This document shows, one piece after another, positions 1 through 6,155 of a stretch of DNA of 32,645 nucleotides (position 1 is the stretch's first letter; every line of letters begins with the position of its first letter). Source of the stretch: an uncultured bacterium (lineage in GTDB: Bacteria > Bacillota > Clostridia > Oscillospirales > Acutalibacteraceae); assembly GCA_949293385.1 (NCBI GenBank), contig CASFDQ010000092.1, positions 1-32,645 on the forward strand. The letters are read 5' to 3'. The notes under the pieces were generated by a model. That model saw only the letters and a list, made by a program, of their open reading frames with translations, did not search any database and had not been told where the DNA came from. Position numbers and translations under genes: made by a program.

Positions 1-138
1 TTTCAGTGATATTATATTCGCCTTTAAAACTGCCCGAAGGGCAATATCACTATGCGCAGCATAATATAACTGCGAAGCAATATAACTCGCCGTCAGGCGA
101 ATATAACTGAGGCACACTTCCTTACGGAGTGTGCCTCA
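1..138. repeat. Array of short hairpins with AATATAACT-like linkers
   Basis: The stretch is a chain of short perfect or near-perfect palindromes separated by an 8-9 base linker. Hairpins seen: GCCCGAAGGGC (32-42), TATGCGCAGCATA (51-63), TGCGAAGCA (71-79), TCGCCGTCAGGCGA (87-100), and a longer one with arms GAGGCACAC / GTGTGCCTC (109-137). The linkers read AATATCACT or AATATAACT; near the left edge AGTGATATT is the same linker in the opposite orientation. No ORF of quality lies here. The left end is cut by the window edge. The last hairpin could also stop transcription arriving from the left, since a T-rich stretch (151-157) lies beyond it. Confidence 0.75.
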
Positions 139-163
139 AGAAGTCCTTTGCTTTTTTGCTTTA

Positions 164-922
164 TTATGCTATTCTGGTTATAACAAGATGTGCGCTGGCC
201 GGCTCGGTTCCTCCTGCAAGGGGAGTAACGGTTAGGGCGGTTGCGGTGCCTTCGGGGTTTCTGACGGTCAAGACAGAATCCGCAAAAGTGGTGTTCACAA
301 GAGCCATACCGACTATCTGCGAGGTGCCTGTAGCTCTGCCTACTACGGTGTAGGGGAGCTCGACTCCGTTCAGAGTCAGCACAAGCTGTCCGGGCTCGTC
401 TACGCTTACCTCAAACATAACCTGATAGGTTCCGATATCCGAAAGGGTGAAGGAATCGTCGGTTGCTCTGGCAATGCCCGTGCCTCCGATGGGTCCGTTT
501 TGCGGAAAGCTGACGTCGGCTCCGGCCGCTACGGTTGCCGCGTTATCTGGCGGCATAAGAGCGTAGAAATCGGCGTATCCGAGAAGACCGCCCGCAGGAC
601 CCTGAGGACCGACAGGACCGACAGGACCTACTTCACCCGCAGGGCCCTGAGGACCTACGGGACCAACTTCACCCGCAGGACCCTGAGGACCGACGGGACC
701 TGCTTCTCCTGCAGTGCCGCGAGGGCCGGTAAGTCCGGTATAACCCCTCGGACCCTGAGGTCCTACGGGACCAACGGGACCCTGCGGCCCGGGAGGGCAT
801 ATAGGGCAAGTGTAGTATGAGCTGTTTTCACAGGGATCTGTTTGACATCCGCAGTTATAGCTTTGACCGTAGCTGTTAGCGGTCTCTCCGTCACAGCAGT
901 TATTAAAGCTTCGTTTGTTCAT
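164..922 (-). CDS. Collagen-like (BclA-type) surface or exosporium protein
   Basis: A 252-residue protein with three parts: a Cys-rich head (residues 1-43, with seven cysteines), a Gly-X-Y collagen-like stretch from about residue 45 to 112 (runs such as [18 protein letters not shown]), and a C-terminal domain of about 140 residues rich in beta-forming residues that resembles the trimerising C1q/TNF-like head of Bacillus BclA. In spore formers such proteins usually form hair-like filaments on the spore surface; that role is inferred from the family. The ATG is preceded by GGAGG at good spacing (931-937 region). There is no signal peptide, which fits a mother-cell-made coat or exosporium protein. 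The Gly-X-Y tract is internally repetitive at DNA level, so its length may vary between strains. It stands alone, divergent from glycerate kinase. Confidence 0.85.
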   Translation of the reverse strand: MNKRSFNNCCDGETANSYGQSYNCGCQTDPCENSSYYTCPICPPGPQGPVGPVGPQGPRGYTGLTGPRGTAGEAGPVGPQGPAGEVGPVGPQGPAGEVGPVGPVGPQGPAGGLLGYADFYALMPPDNAATVAAGADVSFPQNGPIGGTGIARATDDSFTLSDIGTYQVMFEVSVDEPGQLVLTLNGVELPYTVVGRATGTSQIVGMALVNTTFADSVLTVRNPEGTATALTVTPLAGGTEPASAHLVITRIA

Positions 923-945
923 AGTATTCGCCTCCTTTGTACTAC

Positions 946-964
946 ATTATATGCCAAAGCATAT
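946..964 (-). promoter_or_regulatory. Possible -10 region and small inverted repeat upstream of the collagen-like gene
   Basis: On the minus strand TATAAT (946-951) lies about 24 bases before the start codon, inside CATATAAT, which also resembles a sigma-E/sigma-K type -10. No convincing sigma-A -35 is seen 17 bases upstream. An inverted repeat ATATGC-CAAA-GCATAT (949-964) overlaps it. The sporulation reading is tentative. Confidence 0.35.
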
Positions 965-1054
965 CTCAGCGAAACGGCGGCGGTTAAAACTTTATTTTTT
1001 AAAACCCGAAAGTGAGAAAAAACTTGAATTTAAGGCTGTTTTTTGCCTTTTCTC

Positions 1055-1083
1055 TTGTAATTTTTTCTGTAATTTGTTATACT
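1055..1083 (+). promoter_or_regulatory. Sigma-A promoter for the glycerate kinase operon
   Basis: TTGTAA (1055-1060), 17-base spacer, TATACT (1078-1083) with an extended -10 TGT directly before it. The start codon of the kinase is 34 bases downstream with RBS TAGGAG between. Confidence 0.7.
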
Positions 1084-1116
1084 ATGGTAAATAAAAGTAT
1101 TTTATAGGAGTGCCAA

Positions 1117-2247
1117 ATGAAGGTAGTTGTTTCAATAGATTCCTTTAAAGGAAGCCTTTCCTCATTAGAGGCAGGAAATGCCGTAAGAGATGCTGTAAAA
1201 AGGCTTGACGATACCGCTGAAGTTGCCGTTCGCCCCCTTGCCGACGGCGGAGAGGGTACTGTCGATGCGCTGGCTTCGGCTATGCCTTCCGAAACGGTAG
1301 AGATCTCGGTCAAAGGCCCCCTTTTAAAGGAAACAAAGGCCAAATACTGTATTTTAAACGAAACCAAGACCGCCGTTATCGAAATGGCCGCCGCTTCGGG
1401 TATAACCCTCGTTTCTCCCGAGGAGCGCAACCCCTTGGAGACCACAACCTACGGGGTCGGTGAGCTTATAAAGGACGCCGTAAAAAGAGGTTGCCGCCGC
1501 TTTATCGTAGGAATAGGCGGCAGTGCTACCAACGACGGCGGTGCAGGTATGCTTTCTGCACTGGGCTTCGAGTTTTTTGACGCTTCAAAAAAACCGATAT
1601 CCCTTGGCGCAAAGGGTCTTAAAGACCTTGCCGAAATTAAAACCGATAAGGTAATGCCCGAGCTTCGGGACTGTAGATTTATGGTGGCCTGCGACGTTAC
1701 CAACCCCCTCTGCGGAGAGAAGGGCTGCAGCGCTGTCTTTGCTCCCCAAAAGGGTGCTGATCCCGAAATGATAAAGGATATGGACGCTTGGCTTAAAAAC
1801 TACGCCGCCATCGCAAAGACCGTATCGGATAGGGCTGACGAAAACCTTCCCGGTGCGGGTGCCGCGGGCGGTCTCGGCTTCGCCTTTTCGGCCTTTTTAA
1901 ACGCTGCACTTAAATCGGGGATCAAGATAGTTTTGGAAGAAACAAGACTCGAAGAATATATAAAGGATGCCGATATAGTCGTAACGGGGGAGGGAAGACT
2001 CGATTCTCAGACCGTTATGGGTAAGGCGCCTATCGGCGTGGCGGGTCTTGCTAAAAAATACGGTAAAAGGGTAATAGCCTTTTCGGGCTGTGTCACCGAG
2101 GATGCCGAGGTCATAAACGAGCACGGGATCGACGCCTTTTTCCCTATCCTTCGCGGAGTAGTGACCCTTGAAGAGGCCCTTGACCCCGAAAGTGCATATA
2201 AAAACCTGACCGCAACCGCCTATCAGGTATTCAGACTTATTATCTAA
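1117..2247 (+). CDS. glxK: Glycerate kinase (GarK/GlxK family)
   Basis: A 376-residue protein of normal length for the type II glycerate kinase family, which phosphorylates D-glycerate with ATP to a phosphoglycerate that enters lower glycolysis. Family marks: the N-terminal strand KVVVSIDSFKGSLSSLEA, the ADGGEGTVDAL motif (about residues 42-52), the glycine-rich GIGGSATNDGGAGMLSALG (about 137-155), GAAGGLGFA (about 248-256) and VTGEGRLDSQT (about 288-298). The ATG has TAGGAG seven bases upstream and its own sigma-A promoter. It is followed after 10 bases by a LarA-type racemase and then a Dabb gene, so it is the first gene of a three-gene operon that probably handles 2-hydroxy acids. Confidence 0.93.
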   Translation: MKVVVSIDSFKGSLSSLEAGNAVRDAVKRLDDTAEVAVRPLADGGEGTVDALASAMPSETVEISVKGPLLKETKAKYCILNETKTAVIEMAAASGITLVSPEERNPLETTTYGVGELIKDAVKRGCRRFIVGIGGSATNDGGAGMLSALGFEFFDASKKPISLGAKGLKDLAEIKTDKVMPELRDCRFMVACDVTNPLCGEKGCSAVFAPQKGADPEMIKDMDAWLKNYAAIAKTVSDRADENLPGAGAAGGLGFAFSAFLNAALKSGIKIVLEETRLEEYIKDADIVVTGEGRLDSQTVMGKAPIGVAGLAKKYGKRVIAFSGCVTEDAEVINEHGIDAFFPILRGVVTLEEALDPESAYKNLTATAYQVFRLII

Positions 2248-2257
2248 GGAGGTAAAT

Positions 2258-3526
2258 ATGAAACTTTCATTCCCTTTCGGTAAAGGCCGCCTGGACTATG
2301 AGTTCGGCGACGAGCTAAAGGCCGTTCTTACCTCCTCTATCGAGGAATATGAGCCCGAGCTTCGCGGCCGTGAGCTTATAAAAAACGCCCTTGAAAATCC
2401 CGTCGGCGGAGTAAGACTCTCCGAGCTTTCAAGGGGCAAGAAAAACATCGTAATAGTCGCTTCCGATCATACCCGTCCCGTTCCGAGCAGGGTGATTATG
2501 CCCGAAATGCTCAGCGAGATAAGACGCGGAAATCCCGACGCCGATATAACCATACTTATCGCGACGGGATGTCACAGAGGCACTACCAAGGACGAGCTTA
2601 TCTCGAAATTCGGCGAAGAAATAGTCGAGAAGGAGAATATCTATATTCACGACTGCGATGAGACCGAAAAGCTCGTAAATATCGGAACTCTGCCCTCGGG
2701 CGGCGAATGTGTTATAAACAAAATTGCCATAGACGCCGATCTGCTCGTAGCCGAAGGCTTCATCGAGCCACACTTTTTTGCAGGCTATTCGGGGGGACGT
2801 AAGAGCGTGCTCCCGGGCGTTGCGGGAAGAGAGACCGTCCTCGCTAATCACTGCTCCGAATTTATCGCCCACGACAGAGCCCGAACGGGTATTTTAGAGG
2901 GAAATCCGATACATAAGGATATGCTCTGGGCGGCAAAGCAGGCAGGCCTTAAGTTTATCGTAAACGTGGTTTTAAACGGCGAAAAGGAGCCTATCTACGC
3001 CGTTGCGGGCGACCTTACCGAGGCTCACAAAAAGGGAACCGATTTTATTTCCTCCCTGTGCGGAGCTAAGGCGGTAACATCGGATATAGTTATCTCGACT
3101 AACGGCGGATACCCTCTGGATCAGAACGTCTATCAGGCGGTCAAGGGAATGACGGCGGCCGAGGCTACCGTAAAGGAAGGCGGCGTTATAATAATGCTTG
3201 CCTCTTCCGACGACGGTACCGGCGGCGATCATTTTTATCATCAGCTTGCCGACGAACCCGATATAAATAAAACTATGGATATCTTCCTTAGCCGAGGCCG
3301 AAACGAAACGGTGCCCGATCAGTGGCAGACGCAGATACTTCTTCGAATTCTTAAAAAAGCCAAGGTGATCTACGTTTCGAATATGCCCGACGGTACCGTT
3401 GAGGCCATGCATATGATCCCTGCTCACTCGCTGGATGAGGCGATGAGTAAGGCGGGAGAGATTCTCGGAAACCAAAACGCAACCGTTACCGCCATACCCG
3501 ACGGAGTTGCGGTAGTCGTTCAATAA
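2258..3526 (+). CDS. larA: LarA-type nickel-pincer hydroxyacid racemase/epimerase
   Basis: A 422-residue protein of the lactate racemase family (LarA, formerly DUF2088), which uses a nickel-pincer nucleotide bound to a lysine to invert the carbon bearing the hydroxyl group of 2-hydroxy acids. Residues equivalent to those of L. plantarum LarA are present at a constant offset of two: D70 and R73 in SDHTRP, H106 in ATGCHRG, H172 in EPHFFAGYSGG, and the cofactor lysine K182 in GGRKSVLPG. The catalytic set is therefore complete. The substrate is not shown by sequence; the family includes enzymes for lactate, malate and sugar acids. The neighbouring glycerate kinase suggests a hydroxy acid that leads to glycerate. 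Cofactor makers LarB, LarC and LarE are not in the window. The start has a strong AAGGAGG. Confidence 0.88.
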   Translation: MKLSFPFGKGRLDYEFGDELKAVLTSSIEEYEPELRGRELIKNALENPVGGVRLSELSRGKKNIVIVASDHTRPVPSRVIMPEMLSEIRRGNPDADITILIATGCHRGTTKDELISKFGEEIVEKENIYIHDCDETEKLVNIGTLPSGGECVINKIAIDADLLVAEGFIEPHFFAGYSGGRKSVLPGVAGRETVLANHCSEFIAHDRARTGILEGNPIHKDMLWAAKQAGLKFIVNVVLNGEKEPIYAVAGDLTEAHKKGTDFISSLCGAKAVTSDIVISTNGGYPLDQNVYQAVKGMTAAEATVKEGGVIIMLASSDDGTGGDHFYHQLADEPDINKTMDIFLSRGRNETVPDQWQTQILLRILKKAKVIYVSNMPDGTVEAMHMIPAHSLDEAMSKAGEILGNQNATVTAIPDGVAVVVQ

Positions 3527-3549
3527 TAATTTGAAAAGAGGAAACGAAT

Positions 3550-3843
3550 ATGGTAAAACACATTATTCTTTGGAAGCTTAAGGACGAGGCCAATACCGCC
3601 GAGGTAAAGGCAGGAATAAAGCAGGGCCTTGAGGGACTTATGGGAAAAATTCCCGGTCTTGTGGAGATCAAGGTGCAGACTACCTGTTTAGATAGCTCAA
3701 ACGTCGACGTAATGCTTTATTCGGTGTTCGAATCTGCCGAAGCACTTAAGGGCTATTCGGTTCACCCCGCTCACGTTGAGGTCGCCGACACCAAGGTCCG
3801 TCCCTTCACCGCCACCCGCTCCTGCATCGATTTTGAAGAATGA
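3550..3843 (+). CDS. Dabb-family (stress-responsive A/B barrel) protein
   Basis: A 97-residue protein with the typical Dabb opening MVKHIILWKLKD and the family's later segment (VDVMLYSVFESAEALKGY ... HPAHVEV). Dabb domains are small dimeric ferredoxin-like barrels; their biochemical role in bacteria is mostly unknown, though they often sit beside sugar and hydroxy-acid enzymes. RBS GAGGAAACG precedes the ATG. It follows larA by 23 bases and closes the operon before a terminator at 3866-3898. Confidence 0.85.
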   Translation: MVKHIILWKLKDEANTAEVKAGIKQGLEGLMGKIPGLVEIKVQTTCLDSSNVDVMLYSVFESAEALKGYSVHPAHVEVADTKVRPFTATRSCIDFEE

Positions 3844-3861
3844 TTTAATACGAATAAAAAA

Positions 3862-3898
3862 CTAACGGCAACGATCGTAAATCGTAGCCGCTTTTCTT
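3862..3898. terminator. Bidirectional terminator between convergent genes
   Basis: Stem CGGCAACGAT (3866-3875) / ATCGTAGCCG (3881-3890), one mismatch, 5-base loop. On the plus strand it is followed by CTTTTCTT; on the minus strand by a T-run (AGTTTTTTATT). It serves both the Dabb gene and the isomerase-like gene. Confidence 0.75.
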
Positions 3899-4751
3899 AT
3901 ATAAGACTGTTTATATATTTAAGTCCTGCCTTGATGGAATACTCACAGTCCTCAAGTCCTTCGAACTCTAGGGTAAGATATCCGTCGTAGCCTGCTCTCT
4001 TTAAGGCCTTAACACACTGCCTGATGGGAACTGCTCCGTGACCCGCTATGGTGCCTCTTATGTAGTTTCCTGCTCTCGTATGAATAAATCCTTCGCCGGG
4101 GAGGTCCTCGGTGCCGGGCTTGAATATAAAGTCCTTAACGTGGGCGTTAAAGGCATAGGGAGCGCAGCGGCTTACCGCCGATGCAGGGTCCTCGTCAACA
4201 CAGAGGAAGTTTCCCATATCGACCTGAAGTCCGAAGTTGTCGCGCTCTGCCGCGTTTACAAGGGCGACGACCCTTTCGCTGTCCTGACTGAAAAATCCGT
4301 GATTTTCGGTGCAGGTGCGAATGCCGATTTTTTCAGCGTAGTCGGTAATGACTCTTATTGCCTTAACGAAAGAGGGAATAAGGTTTGTAAAGCCCATATA
4401 TCCCTTGGGATGTGAAAATGTAATATCGTGACGCATAAGTGGTGCGCCCAGAGCCTTTGCCACGTCTGCTTTTCGGCAAATACGCTCGATTTCCTTGTCT
4501 AACTCTTCGTCGCTATCGCGAAGCAGATTGGCGCCTATGGAATAACCCGAAATTTCGATTCCAACACGCTTGGCCTCGGCACAAAGTTCATTTGCAAACT
4601 CAAGCTCGGTTTTGCCTTCGGGAACGATTAAATCGGTAAATTCTATTGCGTCAAAGCCGTATTCTTTAGCAAGAGCAATAACCGAAAAATGCGTGCAGAT
4701 TCCGTCGTTTATAAATTTTTGAAAACTGTATGAAGAGACAGAAGTTTTCAT
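3897..4751 (-). CDS. Sugar phosphate isomerase/epimerase-like TIM-barrel protein
   Basis: A 284-residue protein of the xylose isomerase-like TIM barrel family (AP endonuclease 2 fold). Seen: YGFDAIEFTD near residue 30-39, CTENHGFFSQDSERVVAL (metal-site Glu and His, about residues 152-169), LQVDMGNFLCVDEDP (Asp), FNAHVKDF (His) and a C-terminal YLTLEFEG with the final Glu. These give the usual metal ligands E-D/H-H-E. Members act on sugars, inositols or keto sugars, and the exact substrate cannot be read here. RBS GAGGTG lies upstream of the ATG. It converges on the glycerate kinase-larA-Dabb operon, so a link to sugar acid metabolism is possible but only inferred. Confidence 0.85.
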   Translation of the reverse strand: MKTSVSSYSFQKFINDGICTHFSVIALAKEYGFDAIEFTDLIVPEGKTELEFANELCAEAKRVGIEISGYSIGANLLRDSDEELDKEIERICRKADVAKALGAPLMRHDITFSHPKGYMGFTNLIPSFVKAIRVITDYAEKIGIRTCTENHGFFSQDSERVVALVNAAERDNFGLQVDMGNFLCVDEDPASAVSRCAPYAFNAHVKDFIFKPGTEDLPGEGFIHTRAGNYIRGTIAGHGAVPIRQCVKALKRAGYDGYLTLEFEGLEDCEYSIKAGLKYINSLI

Positions 4752-4768
4752 ATAATCACCTCGTATGT

Positions 4769-4979
4769 TTTATAATGGTTAATGAAAGTCGAAACTTATA
4801 AGTTTCGACATAAAATCTTTGATTTTATGACAAATTTCCAAAGAAAATTTGTCATTACCCATTGCAATGAGTGTCGTGCAAAATTAAATACCACAATTTA
4901 ATTTTGCCAAAGCCACTTGAAAAGTGGCTTGTCGAAGCGCTTTCAGCGTTTCGACAAACAACAATCATTATAACTAAAA
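4769..4979. repeat. Hairpin array with imperfect terminal inverted repeats
   Basis: This fills most of the 322-base gap before the PHP gene. Seven nearly abutting palindromes: arms GTCGAAACTT/AAGTTTCGAC (4788-4809), ATAAAATC/GATTTTAT (4810-4828), GACAAATTT/AAATTTGTC (4829-4853), CATTGCAATG (4860-4869), GCAAAATTAAAT/ATTTAATTTTGC (4878-4907), AAGCCACTT/AAGTGGCTT (4910-4930), GTCGAAGCGC/GCGTTTCGAC (4931-4955). First and last hairpins share the GTCGAA...TTCGAC ends. The outer flanks ATAATGGTT (4772-4780) and AATCATTAT (4964-4972) are inverted copies with one mismatch. No coding capacity is seen, so it resembles a small non-autonomous element. Confidence 0.75.
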
Positions 4980-5017
4980 TATAACTTAAATAAGATTTAA
5001 AGTCAAGGCTAAATTAC

Positions 5018-5046
5018 TTGAAAAAACAAACAAATTATAATATAAT
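5018..5046 (+). promoter_or_regulatory. Sigma-A promoter for the PHP gene
   Basis: TTGAAA (5018-5023), 17-base spacer, TATAAT (5041-5046); a second overlapping TATAAT starts at 5036. RBS AGAAAGGA lies before the ATG at 5074. Confidence 0.8.
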
Positions 5047-5073
5047 CTAGTTACTAAGAAAGGACGTGTCATT

Positions 5074-5907
5074 ATGATTATCACCCACGATTTTCACATT
5101 CATACCCATCTTTCTCTCTGCGCCGATAAGTCGGCGACCGCTGAGGCTTATGCCAAGAGCTTTAAGGAGCAGGGGATTAAAAAGGCAGGCTTTTCCGATC
5201 ATTTTTGGGACGATACCTACGAAAACTCCCACGCCTATCTGCTCGACAATACGGGTCAGCACGATCCTAAGGGTTTTTATATTCCCCAAAACTATGAATA
5301 TCTCTGTCAGTTAAAGCCCGAGCTCGAAGCTGTGGATTTCGGCGATACCGAGATATTCTTCGGCTGTGAGACCGATTACGACCCCGTAAACCGCCGCCCC
5401 GCTATCTCCTGCGAAACGGCTGAAAAGTTCGACTTCGTGCTTATGCCAAACTCTCATACCCATATGATTATGCCTATCGAATACTACGAGCCCAAAGAGC
5501 GACATATCGACTATATGATTCAGATATATGAGGATACCTTAAACAGCGACGTGGCAAAATACATAACCTCTATGGCGCATCCTTTTGAAGCGGTTTGTTG
5601 TCTTTACGACCGTTATATCCTTATGAAAATGATCTCGGACGATACCTATAAACGCCTTTTCTCCAAAACTGCCGAAAAGGGAATTGCGATCGAGGTAAAC
5701 GTTTCGTGTATGAAGGGAAAAACTCCCGAGGAGATCGCAGAACTCGAAGAAATGCGTCTTTATAGAATAGCCAAGGAGGAGGGCTGTCTCTTCACCTTCG
5801 GAAGCGACTCCCACGACGACCTCTCTCATAAATACTATTCTAACGCAACCCTTGTTGCCAACCTTTTAAATCTTACCGAAAACGACCTTCATCCCTTGGT
5901 AAGGTAG
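5074..5907 (+). CDS. PHP-domain phosphoesterase, histidinol-phosphatase-like
   Basis: A 277-residue PHP-family protein. The metal-binding motifs are all visible: HDFHIHTH at residues 5-12, SDHFWDD at 41-47, a central CETDYD, MPNSHTHM, MAHPFE and the C-terminal FGSDSHDD. This is the set of a trinuclear metal phosphoesterase. Family members of this length are often called histidinol-phosphatase (HisK type, the L-histidinol phosphate step of histidine synthesis), but no other his gene is nearby, so another phosphoester substrate is equally possible. It is transcribed alone from a clear sigma-A promoter, between a hairpin array and a short dispersed repeat. Confidence 0.82.
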   Translation: MIITHDFHIHTHLSLCADKSATAEAYAKSFKEQGIKKAGFSDHFWDDTYENSHAYLLDNTGQHDPKGFYIPQNYEYLCQLKPELEAVDFGDTEIFFGCETDYDPVNRRPAISCETAEKFDFVLMPNSHTHMIMPIEYYEPKERHIDYMIQIYEDTLNSDVAKYITSMAHPFEAVCCLYDRYILMKMISDDTYKRLFSKTAEKGIAIEVNVSCMKGKTPEEIAELEEMRLYRIAKEEGCLFTFGSDSHDDLSHKYYSNATLVANLLNLTENDLHPLVR

Positions 5908-5918
5908 CAGAAACTTGT

Positions 5919-5970
5919 ATGGCGCTGCGAGACCCTCGACGCGCCGTGAGATATCTGAAATTTTGTAAAA
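5919..5970. repeat. Short copy of a dispersed intergenic repeat
   Basis: ATGGCG (5919-5924) is followed by GCGAGACCCTCGACGCGCC and then GTGAGATATCTGAAATTTTG. The same series, ATGGCG and GAGACCCTCGACGCGCCGT followed by GAGATATCGAAAATTCCG, occurs at 25531-25659, where about 85 extra bases separate the two parts. The copy here looks internally deleted. Confidence 0.7.
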
Positions 5971-6093
5971 GCAAAAAGAACTCCTTTCAGGGACTTTTGT
6001 TTATTATCATATCATTGCTTTAAAGGATAAAGCGGATAATGATTTTATAATAAAAGTATTGGAATAACATAAATTTTTAATTGTTTATTTAAC

Positions 6094-6122
6094 TTGACTT
6101 TGTAGTTTTTGTATGCTAATAT
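6094..6122 (+). promoter_or_regulatory. Promoter for the rhamnosidase gene
   Basis: TTGACT (6094-6099), 17-base spacer, TAATAT (6117-6122) with an extended TGC before it. Its position rules out the upstream TTG at 6123 as start and supports the ATG at 6156. Confidence 0.6.
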
Positions 6123-6155
6123 TTGCTTTACGATAGTTTTAGGAGAGTATGTATT

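Noticed and set aside
500..820. Open frame on the plus strand, rich in Arg and Thr
   Set aside because: It is the complement of the Gly-X-Y tract of the collagen-like gene; its repeats come from the GGX codons. No RBS.
6123..6155. Upstream TTG start for the rhamnosidase
   Set aside because: It lies at the -10 box of the likely promoter and has no RBS; the ATG at 6156 has AGGAGA in place.
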